Positions 19,396-29,360 of a DNA stretch of 64,000 nt are shown here, piece by piece. Source of the stretch: Thalassospira tepidiphila MCCC 1A03514 (GTDB taxonomy: Bacteria; Pseudomonadota; Alphaproteobacteria; Rhodospirillales; Thalassospiraceae); contig NZ_JPVZ01000013.1 in NCBI RefSeq assembly GCF_001662875.1, positions 1-64,000 on the forward strand, written 5' to 3'. The notes under the pieces are model-generated. The model was given only the letters and a program-made list of their open reading frames with translations. It did no database searches and was not told the origin of the DNA. The translations under genes and the position numbers were made by a program. Each line of letters begins with the position of its first letter. The first letter of the stretch is position 1.

Positions 19396-21159
19396 ATGAC
19401 CAAGGCAGCACCACCATCGAGTTTCGCCGAAAAGCGCAACCGTCAAAAGGCTGACAAACTGATCCAGGCGGCGCAAAGCGCCCTTGCATCAGGCAACGCC
19501 GCAGATGCGAAGGCACGCGCACAGCAGGCGCTGTCAACCGCGCCAGGCTACGGTCCCGCCTTGATGATGATGGCTCAGGTCCATCGCGCAACGGGCAATC
19601 TGAACAAAGCCGCACAGCTGCTGCAATCCGCCTGCAATCTGCCTGACAGTAAAATTGACTATTTCCGTGAACTTGCCGGCATTTTTGCCAGTGCAGGCCG
19701 GTATGATCTCGTTCAGCAAATCCTGTTTGCCGCGATCCGGAAATTCCCGACCCATGGACAGACCTATAGCGACCTTGGCGTTTACCTTATTCAGGCAGAA
19801 CACATCACCCAAGGCATCACCATCCTTGAAAAGGCTGTCAGCTTTAGCCCCGATAACTGGCGTGCCCTGAACAACCTTGGCTCAGCCCTTCTCAAGGTCG
19901 GGCGCGAAAAAGAAGCACTGGAATACCTTGCCCGGGCGGAAGAGATCGGCCCGGATGATCCGGAACGCCGAACAAGCAATCTGCTACAACTCGGCGAAGC
20001 AAAACGTCACATGGGCGATCTGGAAGGTGCGCAGGAATGCTTCCGGAAAGTCATCGCCCAAAACCCTAAATCAGGGCGTGCTTGGCATGATCTGGCCGAC
20101 GTCATGAAGTTCGAGCCCGACAGTCCCGAAATCAAGATGATGGTCGATATCCTCAACGATGCTGACTTCGTGCTGCAAAAGGTTGATCGGGAGATGATCG
20201 GCTTTGCACTTGGCAAGGCCTATATCGACAGCAAAGACCCAAAGCAGGCCATCCACCATCTTGATGCCGCCAATGCCTTGCGCCGTCAGGACTTCGCTGA
20301 AAACACGCCGACGCAAAAGGCCTATGATTCAAAGATCGCTTGCGGGCGGGTGCGCGCGATTGCCGATTACTTTCCGGCGGAGCTGTTCAAAGACCTGCCG
20401 CAACAAGACGACAACGGCCCAGCTCATGCCTTTATCGTTGGCATGCCACGCTGTGGCAGCACGCTGATCGAGCAAATACTAGGCAGCCATCCAGAAACAT
20501 TGGCAACGGGTGAGTTGCGGACATTCCCGAAATTCAAGGATCGCCTGTTTGGCACACTTTTCCCCAATCAGCCGGAAGACCATGACAAAATCCGCAATTC
20601 TGCGCTGCTTGCGGAACTCGCGAAGTCCTATCGCGAAGAAGTCAACGCGATGTATCCGCCCACCCCGGCGACAAAGCTGATCATCGACAAGATGCTGGGG
20701 AATTTTTCGTGGGTTGGGTTGATCCTGCTTTCCGTGCCCGGTGCCAAGATCATTCATTGTCGCCGCAATCCGGTCGACACCTGTCTGTCTTGCTATTCCA
20801 AGCGTTTTGCCAATCTGCAGGTCTATACCTGCAACCAGACAGAACTGGGCGAGTTTTATCGCGCCTATGAGGACCTGATGGCGCATTGGCGCGCCGTGCT
20901 GCCAAAGGATCGGTTTATCGAGATCAATTACGAAGATCTGGTCACCAATATCGAGCCCGAAGCCCGCAGGCTGATCGACTTTCTTGGCCTGCCCTGGGAT
21001 GACGCGATGCTGGATTTCCACAAGACGGAGCGCTCGGTCCGGACTGCGAGTGCGGCACAGGTCCGACAGGGCCTTTATCAGACCAGTGTTGAACGCTGGA
21101 AACCCTATGCACCCTATATCAAACAGCTGTTGAAAGCCCTGGGCATCAAACCCGATTGA
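19396..21159 (+). CDS. TPR-sulfotransferase fusion protein
   Basis: A 587-aa protein. Residues ~10-280 are tetratricopeptide repeats (for example GRAWHDLADVMKFEPDSPEI). From ~345 onward is a sulfotransferase domain with the 5'-phosphosulfate loop of PAPS binding, IVGMPRCGSTLIEQIL, and the 3'-phosphate loop region HCRRNPVDTCLSCY at ~453. Such enzymes move sulfate from PAPS to a protein, glycan or small-molecule acceptor; the target is unknown. TPRs suggest a protein partner or substrate. No signal peptide. A paralogue of equal length lies at 27441. The ATG has only a weak ribosome-binding site. Confidence 0.88.
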   Translation: MTKAAPPSSFAEKRNRQKADKLIQAAQSALASGNAADAKARAQQALSTAPGYGPALMMMAQVHRATGNLNKAAQLLQSACNLPDSKIDYFRELAGIFASAGRYDLVQQILFAAIRKFPTHGQTYSDLGVYLIQAEHITQGITILEKAVSFSPDNWRALNNLGSALLKVGREKEALEYLARAEEIGPDDPERRTSNLLQLGEAKRHMGDLEGAQECFRKVIAQNPKSGRAWHDLADVMKFEPDSPEIKMMVDILNDADFVLQKVDREMIGFALGKAYIDSKDPKQAIHHLDAANALRRQDFAENTPTQKAYDSKIACGRVRAIADYFPAELFKDLPQQDDNGPAHAFIVGMPRCGSTLIEQILGSHPETLATGELRTFPKFKDRLFGTLFPNQPEDHDKIRNSALLAELAKSYREEVNAMYPPTPATKLIIDKMLGNFSWVGLILLSVPGAKIIHCRRNPVDTCLSCYSKRFANLQVYTCNQTELGEFYRAYEDLMAHWRAVLPKDRFIEINYEDLVTNIEPEARRLIDFLGLPWDDAMLDFHKTERSVRTASAAQVRQGLYQTSVERWKPYAPYIKQLLKALGIKPD

Positions 21160-21201
21160 GCCAAGCACGCTGACACTTCGTGGAGAACAATTCCTGCCGG
21201 C

Positions 21202-22857
21202 TCAGTCGTCAGTATGCAGATCGGGTTCCATATCCGGAGCATAGAGGCGATATTGCGCCTTGCCTGCTGCCTTGGCTTCATACATCGCCTTGTCAGCACG
21301 GCGGAGTTGCTCGCTCATATCGCAATTTCCGCCATCAAACACAGCCAAGCCGATCGAGGCAGAAATATCGCAATCATGTCCTTCCCAGACAAATGGACGG
21401 CTCATTTCGGCAAGAATGGCTTCTGCTGCCTCCGCCATTTCCTTTTCTGCGCCCTTGTTTAAGAACAGCAAGGTAAACTCGTCCCCGCCCAGCCGCGCAA
21501 CCTCTTCTGCACGGCGGGCGGCACGTTTCAGGCGCTTGCCGGTTTCAACCAGCACCCAGTCCCCCGCAGCGTGACCTTGTGTGTCGTTCAGCCGTTTGAA
21601 ACCATCAAGATCAAGGATAAAGATCGCGGCGGGCGTATCGGTTCCGCGCAACACGGTTTCACACTGGTCAAGTTTCTGCATGAAGCGCGCACGGTTGGCC
21701 AACCCGGTCAGTTCATCATTATTGGCCTTGTTCTGCAATTCGCGCGCGGCGTGCTTTTGCTTGGTGATGTCGCTGGTCCACCAAAGCACGCTTTCCTCGC
21801 CCTGGAACGAAAGCGGTTCGATGGATGTTTTAAGCCAGCGCGCCTCGGGCATATCAGATCGGCGCAGCCGGATCTCGACATCCTGAAGTTCGCCCAGCGC
21901 ATCCATATCCTCGAGCGATTTCTCGCGATAACGTTCGGAAAGAAGTATGGAATCCGTTGCTTTGCTTTCGTCTTCAATTCCGAGCATTTTGGAAAATGTG
22001 CTGTTGAAGAATTTGAAAACGCCGCTTTCGCGGTTGGAAATCCCGACCCCGATCGGTGCACTTTCAAGCAAACCTGTCAGACGCTGGGATGCCTCGGCGA
22101 CCTCGGCCTGCGCCTTTTTAAGGCTGGTCACGTCAATCAATGATCCGATGGTGCCCGCAATCGCGCCACTTGGGCCCCTGAGGGTGGCGGCGGCAAACAG
22201 GGCCGTGCATTCCTTGTCATCAATCGCAAAGGTAATCTCGTCACGTACCTGCCCCTCGGCATCGCGTAACGGTGCCTCAAGTTCACCGACGGTTTTGGCA
22301 AGTGATTTGGGGGCAAAATCCGCCATTCTCTTGCCAATCGCCGTTTCGACATCCGTACCAAACAGTTCGGCAAAGGCACCGTTGCAGCGGGTCAGAACCC
22401 CTTCGCGGTTTTTGAGATAAACCGGGGTTGGCAAAACATCGATCAGGTGCTGAATGAACGTCTTGTGTTCTGACAGTGCCTTGGCAAGTTCCTGGGCCCG
22501 TCCGGCATCACGCAGTACCAGCGCGAATGTTCCGGACGGTCCGACATCGCAATGCCAGTTAAACGGCGTTTTGCCCAGACGAAAGGCCGGAAGTTCGGCA
22601 TGTTTGCCCGAAGAAATCGATGCAAGGGCGTTACGAACTGCGGCCACCGCGTCGCCATCGGTAAATTCACCATTTTTGGCAAGATAGGCCAGAAGCTGTT
22701 TGACCTCTGTGCCTTTGCGCAAAACAGATTTTGCATCGCCAAGCTGCTTTTCCGCAGCCGCGTTGACATAGACGACGGTAAGGCCATCCGGATCAAGAAA
22801 AATAAGACTGTCGCGTGACAACGCCGCAGTTGCCACAACATCCGCACTGACTGACAA
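21202..22857 (-). CDS. PAS-GGDEF diguanylate cyclase
   Basis: A 551-aa signalling protein. Three PAS-like segments lie at ~10-115, ~135-250 and ~260-375, including FIQHLIDVLPTPVYLKNREG and LLESAPIGVGISNRESG. The C-terminal GGDEF domain (~385-545) has the intact active-site loop RLGGDEFTLLF at ~455 and NDELTGLANRARF at its start. It should make cyclic-di-GMP from two GTP. No RxxD inhibitory site is obvious five residues before GGDEF. There is no membrane helix, so it is cytosolic. The start is a TTG with a weak GGGTG upstream. Confidence 0.9.
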   Translation of the reverse strand: MSVSADVVATAALSRDSLIFLDPDGLTVVYVNAAAEKQLGDAKSVLRKGTEVKQLLAYLAKNGEFTDGDAVAAVRNALASISSGKHAELPAFRLGKTPFNWHCDVGPSGTFALVLRDAGRAQELAKALSEHKTFIQHLIDVLPTPVYLKNREGVLTRCNGAFAELFGTDVETAIGKRMADFAPKSLAKTVGELEAPLRDAEGQVRDEITFAIDDKECTALFAAATLRGPSGAIAGTIGSLIDVTSLKKAQAEVAEASQRLTGLLESAPIGVGISNRESGVFKFFNSTFSKMLGIEDESKATDSILLSERYREKSLEDMDALGELQDVEIRLRRSDMPEARWLKTSIEPLSFQGEESVLWWTSDITKQKHAARELQNKANNDELTGLANRARFMQKLDQCETVLRGTDTPAAIFILDLDGFKRLNDTQGHAAGDWVLVETGKRLKRAARRAEEVARLGGDEFTLLFLNKGAEKEMAEAAEAILAEMSRPFVWEGHDCDISASIGLAVFDGGNCDMSEQLRRADKAMYEAKAAGKAQYRLYAPDMEPDLHTDD

Positions 22858-23038
22858 GACACCCGGCGCGCTGCAAAGCAGCGCTCTCCCTTTATTCGTG
22901 TTTTATGTGATGTCCCAGATCAGACCTTTTAAGACGGCCTTGTGTATTTATATGCGCAACCCATTGCATATACTGGAGAATAAGTCATTATTTTTTTGAA
23001 TAGCAGGACATCAAACACGGGTGCAGGTGAGAATATCG

Positions 23039-23371
23039 TTATTTTTTCGCCGGAAGATCGATGTAACCGCGATCAATGCAGTGTTCGAGTTCCTTGGCCA
23101 CGGCCAGCATTTCCTGAAAGCTTTCTCTCAGATGCTTGAGCTTTGCCAGCTCGTCCACCGTCGGGTGCTCCTCCGCGCGATCATCGCAAAGATGAAAGGC
23201 AAATTTCAGATAATCCGCCCGAAGCCGTGCAACGGTGATCATCAGCGGCACAGCATTTTCAACCGACATGTCCGGAATGGCCGGGCTGATGATTTCGTGA
23301 TTGATCTCACGCAGGACATGCTCCATGCCCATCATGAAACGGCTTTTGCTGCGCGTCGGATCCTCTGTCAT
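23039..23371 (-). CDS. Hypothetical protein (110 aa)
   Basis: Not recognised. A helical, charged protein with a possible heptad-like stretch (DELAKLKHLRESFQEMLAVAKELEH). The ATG at 23371 has AGGAG eight bases upstream; the longer in-frame reading adds 28 residues without a ribosome-binding site. No signal peptide, metal motif or membrane helix. It is alone between the divergent diguanylate cyclase side and OsmC. Confidence 0.7.
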   Translation of the reverse strand: MTEDPTRSKSRFMMGMEHVLREINHEIISPAIPDMSVENAVPLMITVARLRADYLKFAFHLCDDRAEEHPTVDELAKLKHLRESFQEMLAVAKELEHCIDRGYIDLPAKK

Positions 23372-23570
23372 GACTGATACTCCTGCACCATAGGGATCTG
23401 AATAATTACACCAGTATCCATCCGGAAAGTAAAAACTCCTATAACAACTTACCACTCATGGTCGCATTTGTGACCACAGCCCGGCCGACTTTCCATGATC
23501 TCACCTTGCAGGTGGGCGCAAGGCGGGCTAGAGGTTAAGACAATAATTGTTCACATATGGGAATGCGAAG

Positions 23571-23975
23571 ATGGAAGCGCGTGTAAAGTGGCTTGAAAAC
23601 CTGACCTTCACCGGAATGAGTGGCACCGGACATGGTGTCGTCATGGATGGCGACAGGGATAACGGATTTGGCCCGAGCCCAATGGAGATGCTTCTGCTTG
23701 GTATCGGTGGCTGTTCGTCGATTGACGTTGTTCATATCCTTAAGAAGGGTCGGGAAAACGTTCTTGATGTCGAAACCGACGTTAAGGCCGAGCGTGCAGA
23801 AACCGACCCGAAGGTCTTCACCAAAATCCACCTGCACTTCAAGGTAAAGGGTGAAAACCTTAATGAAACCAAGGTCGGTCGCGCTGTCGAGCTTTCGGCA
23901 GAAAAATACTGCTCGGCATCCATCATGCTTTCAAAGGCCGCAGAGGTCACGCACAGCTGGGAACTGGTGGAATAA
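23571..23975 (+). CDS. OsmC-family protein (YhfA-like)
   Basis: A 134-aa OsmC/Ohr fold protein, probably cytosolic. The signature cysteines are in LLGIGGCSSIDVVHILKKGR and EKYCSASIMLSKAAEV, which in characterised members reduce organic hydroperoxides. Its overall form (EARVKWLENLTFTGMSGTGH, FKVKGENLNETKVGRAVELS) is closer to YhfA than to true Ohr, and YhfA's substrate is not known. The ATG at 23571 was chosen over an upstream TTG because the family begins here. A strong terminator follows. Confidence 0.9.
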   Translation: MEARVKWLENLTFTGMSGTGHGVVMDGDRDNGFGPSPMEMLLLGIGGCSSIDVVHILKKGRENVLDVETDVKAERAETDPKVFTKIHLHFKVKGENLNETKVGRAVELSAEKYCSASIMLSKAAEVTHSWELVE

Positions 23976-24004
23976 TCCGGTTACTCATAGCGGTGATACT
24001 GATG

Positions 24005-24037
24005 AAAAAGCGATCTGTTAACAGATCGCTTTTTTGT
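24005..24037 (+). terminator. Rho-independent terminator after osmC-like gene
   Basis: AAAAAGCGATCTG-ttaa-CAGATCGCTTTTTT perfect stem with a long T tract, 29 bp past the stop. Confidence 0.92.
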
Positions 24038-24127
24038 TTCTCGCACCATGTGACTTCCCGCGTTAACATCTTCTGACAACAATAGAAAAACCACGTCCAA
24101 TCCCGGGAACCGAACGGAGCAATCATC

Positions 24128-25423
24128 ATGGGTACGTCCCGCATATTTCAGACTGGTTTGGCATCCCTTGCCCTGCTGGGACTTTTGACGACAGGTGCCT
24201 GCGCAAAGTCAACCGACCCGCTTTCGCCATCCGGTGCCGCGATTGCTCCGCCCGCCGAAGGATTGCCGTTTGAAGATTATGTCCGCTCCACACGCCAGCA
24301 ACTCCGCGACGTCCTTACCGCGACACGATTTGCGCATGCAGAAAAACCGTTTGGCATCCATACCCTTGATCAGGTTGTCGATATGCGTGCGCCTTATGCG
24401 CTTGGACCGGTGAGCAACACCTGCACTACCGACGAAACCGACCCTGCGCAGGGAAATGGTGTTGGCTTTTTGATGGTACATGGCCTGACCGACAGCCCTT
24501 ACTGGTTAAGTGACATCCGTGATGATCTTCGCCAACGCCTTCCCTGTGCGACGTTTCACGGTGTTCTTCTTCCGGGGCATGGCACCGTGCCGGGCGATCT
24601 GCTTGATGTCGAATATGAAGACTGGCTTGAAACCGTTCGTTTCGGCATGAACAGCTTTGGGGATGAAATCGATCACATCGTCCCGATGGGATTTTCGACC
24701 GGGGCCGCCCTGATTGGGCGGGTCTATAGCGAACAACAGGCCAAGAGCGATCTGATCAAAGCACTGGTTATGCTGTCGCCCGGTCTTGCCGCCAAAAGCG
24801 AACAGGCCTGGCTTACCCCCTATGTCCGATATGTCAAAGACTGGGTCGGTGAGGGTGAGAATAACGATCCCGGCAAATATGGTTCGATGGCGATGAACGC
24901 GGCAGCGGAGTTTTATCTGCTGACCAAGCCCTTTGGCCAAGGAAAGCTGGCCGATTTCAATGTCCCGGTTTTCGGCGTTGTCAGTTCGGACGATCAGACC
25001 ATCAATCCCGACCTGATGCGTGACTTCTTCTGCAACAAGGTCACCAGCCCGCAAAAACACCTGATCTGGTATCAGGGCAAAATCAACCCGCCAAGTGGGA
25101 GCGCAACCTGCGACGGCATTGAAATTGTCCGCTCGGAAGACGACGAAATGCGGACACTCAACCATGCCCACACCGCAATTACCATGAGCCCCAAGGATCC
25201 CATTTATGGCCTTGATGGCGCGGTCCCCGATTGCGGACATTATGACGACGAGACTGCCCGATCAAACTGCCAGTCCGGCACGGATGTCCTGTATGGCGAA
25301 CGCAATCTTTTTGACGACGCGCCCCCCGGCACAATGCGTCGTGGCACATTCAATCCCGATTTCCCCGGTATGATGGATAAAATGGCCGCCTTCATCGCAA
25401 AGGCAATCACCGCGCAGGATTAG
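24128..25423 (+). CDS. Alpha/beta-hydrolase lipoprotein
   Basis: A 431-aa exported protein with a lipobox (LLTTGAC, Cys25), so it is likely anchored in a membrane after lipidation. The alpha/beta-hydrolase core has the oxyanion-type VHGLTD at ~117, and the nucleophile elbow GFSTGA with the catalytic Ser at ~189. Candidate acid and His are in the C-terminal half (NHAHTAITM). The substrate is unknown; members are lipases, esterases or amidases. Good GGAG before the ATG. It is 16 bp upstream of another hydrolase gene, forming a two-gene operon. Confidence 0.85.
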   Translation: MGTSRIFQTGLASLALLGLLTTGACAKSTDPLSPSGAAIAPPAEGLPFEDYVRSTRQQLRDVLTATRFAHAEKPFGIHTLDQVVDMRAPYALGPVSNTCTTDETDPAQGNGVGFLMVHGLTDSPYWLSDIRDDLRQRLPCATFHGVLLPGHGTVPGDLLDVEYEDWLETVRFGMNSFGDEIDHIVPMGFSTGAALIGRVYSEQQAKSDLIKALVMLSPGLAAKSEQAWLTPYVRYVKDWVGEGENNDPGKYGSMAMNAAAEFYLLTKPFGQGKLADFNVPVFGVVSSDDQTINPDLMRDFFCNKVTSPQKHLIWYQGKINPPSGSATCDGIEIVRSEDDEMRTLNHAHTAITMSPKDPIYGLDGAVPDCGHYDDETARSNCQSGTDVLYGERNLFDDAPPGTMRRGTFNPDFPGMMDKMAAFIAKAITAQD

Positions 25424-25439
25424 GAACTGAAGCCGCCCC

Positions 25440-26381
25440 ATGACTTTTGCGACCGACATTTTCGAAACACGGGACGGGATAAATCTGCGCTTTGGTGTTC
25501 AGACGCCCAAAAACGCGCGCCAGCATGTCCTGATCCTGCAGGGGCGCGGGGAATATATTGAACGTTACCAGGAAACGGCGGACGAGCTTGCCGAACGTGG
25601 TTTTGGCTGTGTGACCTTTGATTTTCGCGGCCACGGTGGGTCGTCCCGCGAAACGAATGATCCGGTGTTGGGGTATGTCCATGATGTTGCGCAATATATC
25701 GCCGATACACGCCATGTTATTGACCATGTCAAAAACGCCCACGGAATTGCCTGCCCGCTTCTGATAACGCACTCGACCGGTGGGCTGGTTGCGATGACGA
25801 TGATGCTCGATCAACCGGATCTGTGGGAAAGCGTGGTGATGGTCGCGCCATTTTTTGGACTGGGCGGCCCTGACTGGTTGTCATTGGCGGCGCAATTTGT
25901 CGCCGACAGTATGTGTCGGTATGGATTTGACAAACAGTACCTGCCTGGTCAACGCAAACTAAGCCCGCTTGCCGGGTTTGAGGCTGAAAACATTCTGACT
26001 TCCGATCCGGTCCGCCATGCGCGAAATGTTGCTATCTTGCAAAGCAGCCCGAACCTTGTGGTCGGTGGCGTTTCTGCTGGCTGGCTTGATGCCTGTTTCA
26101 AGGCGCAAGCATCCCTGACCACCCGGATTGAACAGATGAAGTCCGGCATATGGTCCCTGCCCCCCATCACCATTGTTCTGGCCGGGAACGATCAGGTTGT
26201 TTCCAACCAGACGACGGAAGATCTGTTTGGCAACGTACCGTCGATCACCATTGCGGAGATCCCCGAAGCCCGCCACGAAATTCTTCAGGAACGTGACATT
26301 TATCGAAACAGGTTCTGGCAAATTTTTGATGCGCACATCGCGCGCACGCAAAAAAGTGAATCCGGGAGACCTGGGCGGTGA
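25440..26381 (+). CDS. Alpha/beta hydrolase, lysophospholipase (PldB/MGL)-like
   Basis: A 313-aa cytosolic-looking hydrolase. It shows VLILQGRGEYIERYQETADELAERG, the typical opening of Hydrolase_4/monoacylglycerol lipases, then FDFRGHGGSSR and the nucleophile elbow THSTGGL with Ser at ~113. The C-terminal LAGNDQVV and EIPEARHEIL hold the Asp and His of the triad. It probably acts on lysophospholipids or monoacylglycerols, but the substrate is inferred. It follows the lipoprotein hydrolase by 16 bp and is convergent with the deaminase gene 18 bp away. Confidence 0.88.
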   Translation: MTFATDIFETRDGINLRFGVQTPKNARQHVLILQGRGEYIERYQETADELAERGFGCVTFDFRGHGGSSRETNDPVLGYVHDVAQYIADTRHVIDHVKNAHGIACPLLITHSTGGLVAMTMMLDQPDLWESVVMVAPFFGLGGPDWLSLAAQFVADSMCRYGFDKQYLPGQRKLSPLAGFEAENILTSDPVRHARNVAILQSSPNLVVGGVSAGWLDACFKAQASLTTRIEQMKSGIWSLPPITIVLAGNDQVVSNQTTEDLFGNVPSITIAEIPEARHEILQERDIYRNRFWQIFDAHIARTQKSESGRPGR

Positions 26382-26399
26382 TTTGAATGAGTTTTAACC

Positions 26400-27374
26400 T
26401 TAGAGCTTTGCCAGAAGTTTCGCCTTGGTCGCCTCATCAACAAAGGCCGCTTCAATCGCGGTACGGGTCAAACCGCTGAGCTCTTCGGGGCTAAAACCGA
26501 ACACCTCCTCGGCACGCTGATATTCGGCCGCAAGCGAGGTAAAGAAAAACGGCGGATCGTCCGAGCCAAGGGTCACCTTGACCCCCGCGTCGTAGAATTT
26601 GCGCAAGGGGTGGGATGTGTAATCCGGGAACACCGACAGGGCGATATTCGATCCCGGACACACTTCCAGAACGATATCGCGTTTGACCAGTGTTTCGACC
26701 AGTTTGGGATCTTCGATTGACCGCACCCCGTGGCCGATCCGTGTCACAGGAAGTTTTTCAATCGCATCCCAGACACTTTGCGGTCCTTCGACCTCACCGG
26801 CATGGGTGGTACAGCCAAGACCGGCATCGCGGGCGATCTTGAACGCCGGATAGAAATCTTCCTGCGTGAACATGCTTTCATTGCCGCCCATGCCAAAACC
26901 GACAATGTACGGGTGACGACAATCAACCGTTTCACGCGCGACCTTGACCGCCACACCCGGCCCAACGTGGCGCACACAGGTCATGATAATCCGGCCAATG
27001 ATCCCGGTTTCCTTTTCGGCACGGTCAATACCATCAACGACTGCCTCAAGATGCGCGTCAAATGACAATCCACAACTGGCCGCATGGGTCGGCGAACAGA
27101 AAATCTCGACATAAAGCGTGCCGACCTTTGCCTGCTCTACCAGATAGGAACAGGTCAGATCGGAATAATCCTGCTTGGTGCGGATGGCGGCACTCGCCTT
27201 GTCAAAACTGTTGAGGAACTCGGGAAAATCACGCCAGATATAACGGTCCTGCGCATCATAGATATGATCGGGCAATGTCAGACCATTGCGCTTGGCAAAG
27301 CTGCGGACAAGCGATGGCGTCATCGCCCCTTCAAGATGCAGGTGCAGTTCTGCCTTTGGAATGGTCGTGTACAT
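26400..27374 (-). CDS. add: Adenosine deaminase family enzyme
   Basis: A 324-aa zinc amidohydrolase that deaminates adenosine (or adenine) to inosine (or hypoxanthine). Signatures: KAELHLHLEGAMTP with the two metal His, the catalytic THAGEVEG (Glu), RIGHGVRSIEDP and LGSDDPPFF with the zinc Asp. The length is typical. The SDDPPFF form occurs both in some bacterial adenosine deaminases and in adenine deaminases of the same family, so the exact substrate is not settled. Convergent with the hydrolase operon. Confidence 0.88.
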   Translation of the reverse strand: MYTTIPKAELHLHLEGAMTPSLVRSFAKRNGLTLPDHIYDAQDRYIWRDFPEFLNSFDKASAAIRTKQDYSDLTCSYLVEQAKVGTLYVEIFCSPTHAASCGLSFDAHLEAVVDGIDRAEKETGIIGRIIMTCVRHVGPGVAVKVARETVDCRHPYIVGFGMGGNESMFTQEDFYPAFKIARDAGLGCTTHAGEVEGPQSVWDAIEKLPVTRIGHGVRSIEDPKLVETLVKRDIVLEVCPGSNIALSVFPDYTSHPLRKFYDAGVKVTLGSDDPPFFFTSLAAEYQRAEEVFGFSPEELSGLTRTAIEAAFVDEATKAKLLAKL

Positions 27375-27440
27375 CGCGGTGCTCCCGGTTTGTCGGCATC
27401 ATCTTTACCGATACCTTCTAACCCAAACCAACCCGTTTGG

Positions 27441-29201
27441 TCACGCAGCAACCGCACGGCGCGATGATTTGCGCGCAGCACTCCATTGCTGAACATACGG
27501 ATCATCGGCCAAGGATGCCAACGGCCCGATAAACGGCTCAAACCGTTGCCATTTCTCGACGGAGTCCTGATTGATCGGGCGACGAACCTGGATCATGCTG
27601 GCCGTCGCAGCAACTTTGCCGGCACGATAAAATTCAAGACATCCCGGATGCCAATCCAGTCCGCAATGGGCCAGATAATCCTGTGCAACAGCTTCCGGAT
27701 CAGAAACCAGGTCTTCGTACGAAAGATCGTACAACTGGCCATTGTGATCCGCTTCAAAACTGGCATTCATCAGTCCGACATAACCGCGGTAGTAATCTGC
27801 CAATTCGCCGAGATCATCGGAATACCGCATCGGTATCGAGAACGGTGTCGTGTAGATCGATAGACAGGTCGCAAGTGGATGGCGATGGGTGTGAATGATC
27901 GGTGCATCGGGAAAGACGCGCCGGATCATCTCAACACGCAGGAAATTGGCTGGTGTCTTGTTGGTGACAAACCGTTTTTCGGGCGCATAGGCCTTGAGTG
28001 CCGCAAGATACTGTTTGCGAATTTTCTTCGCTGCCTTGGCATCGATGCGCGCCAATTGATCAGAAATCTGGCCACGTCCGACCACATCAATCACCGCCTT
28101 GGCAAAGTCGCCGATTTCGCCGGCGGCATGCACATCAGGATGGGCGCCAAGAATACGCTCGGTCAGGGTTGTTCCGGATCGCGGCATCCCGACGATGAAG
28201 ATCGGGCGCGGGCCATCTTCGTTTTCTGAGCTGACATCTTCCAAAACCGGCACCGATCCCGCCATATCACGCAAACGCGCAAGTTCCATGAGTTCGCGCG
28301 GCATATCAAACGGCCGCTCCGACCGGTTTGCACTATGCCCCAACCGATATAAATCAAAGGCCTCTTTCATGTTGCCTTTCATTTCCTCGATCTTTGCCCG
28401 CGCAAAGGCCGCCTTGTAACGCTCACCTTTTGCTATATCCGCCTTATCAAGCATTGCATCAAGAACACCGCAGGCACCTTCGGGCATGGATTGCGGGCGC
28501 ATAAAGGAAATGATCAGGTATGGCTGAGCACTGAAGGAAGGATCCAGTTCAATGATTCGATGGCAGGCCGCAACAGCCTTTTCAGCCTCACCCGCCAAGG
28601 CATATGAAGATGCCAACAACATTCGAACTGACATGTTTTCGGCGTTGCGTGCGACATACTCTTCAAGCAAATCAAATGCCTGTGCATGCTGTTCCTGATG
28701 CAGATAAATGCGTGCGAGCAAAGACTGACTATCTTCAAACTTGGGGTTTTCGGGGGTGATAGCACGCAAAATTTCAATCGCTTCCGACAAGCTTGGCGCT
28801 ACGCTTAGCCCTGGACTCTTGTAAACCTCTGCTTGGAATAATACGTCGGCCAACACATAGGGCAACAAATCGTTCTGCGGCGCAGCATGAATACGCTTTC
28901 TGACTGCGGCTTCCAATGAGCCAAAGTCATTTGTCTGATATGCATATCGAAGAAAATTTTGGGCCACGGGGCCCCAGTACCGATCATCCAGCGAGAGAGA
29001 ATTAAACAGTTTCTTCAATCGTCTACCAGCGTTCGCAAGATAAGTACCGTGCAACTCGCTGACTGCTGTCATGATTTCGATATCAGTTCTTTTCGGATGC
29101 AAACGCAACAGCCGCGCACCGATTTTGGCCGCCCTGTCAAATTGGCCGACTGACATTGCCTGCTTCATTTCGTGCGCAATGTCTTTATTTGACTGCGTCA
29201 T
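27441..29201 (-). CDS. TPR-sulfotransferase fusion protein
   Basis: A 586-aa protein organised like the one at 19396. Tetratricopeptide-like repeats fill ~1-290, and a sulfotransferase domain follows with the PAPS loop IVGMPRSGTTLTERILG at ~331 and HTHRHPLATCLSIY at ~437. The acceptor is unknown and no signal peptide is seen. AAGGACAG stands nine bases before the ATG. The two proteins are clearly related but diverged, so they are probably not recent copies. It is not in an operon with obvious glycan or PAPS-synthesis genes. Confidence 0.88.
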   Translation of the reverse strand: MTQSNKDIAHEMKQAMSVGQFDRAAKIGARLLRLHPKRTDIEIMTAVSELHGTYLANAGRRLKKLFNSLSLDDRYWGPVAQNFLRYAYQTNDFGSLEAAVRKRIHAAPQNDLLPYVLADVLFQAEVYKSPGLSVAPSLSEAIEILRAITPENPKFEDSQSLLARIYLHQEQHAQAFDLLEEYVARNAENMSVRMLLASSYALAGEAEKAVAACHRIIELDPSFSAQPYLIISFMRPQSMPEGACGVLDAMLDKADIAKGERYKAAFARAKIEEMKGNMKEAFDLYRLGHSANRSERPFDMPRELMELARLRDMAGSVPVLEDVSSENEDGPRPIFIVGMPRSGTTLTERILGAHPDVHAAGEIGDFAKAVIDVVGRGQISDQLARIDAKAAKKIRKQYLAALKAYAPEKRFVTNKTPANFLRVEMIRRVFPDAPIIHTHRHPLATCLSIYTTPFSIPMRYSDDLGELADYYRGYVGLMNASFEADHNGQLYDLSYEDLVSDPEAVAQDYLAHCGLDWHPGCLEFYRAGKVAATASMIQVRRPINQDSVEKWQRFEPFIGPLASLADDPYVQQWSAARKSSRRAVAA

Positions 29202-29360
29202 TCATCTGTCCTTGGATGCGTAATTGTTGTTCTACGCCCCCTCCCCAAGTACAGAGCGACTATAGGTCATTTACAGGATAGTGCACAGCACAAACATTGA
29301 TGAATTTACGTAAAATCACGTAAACGTGACCAATATGTGACACAGGATTTGGCTATCGAC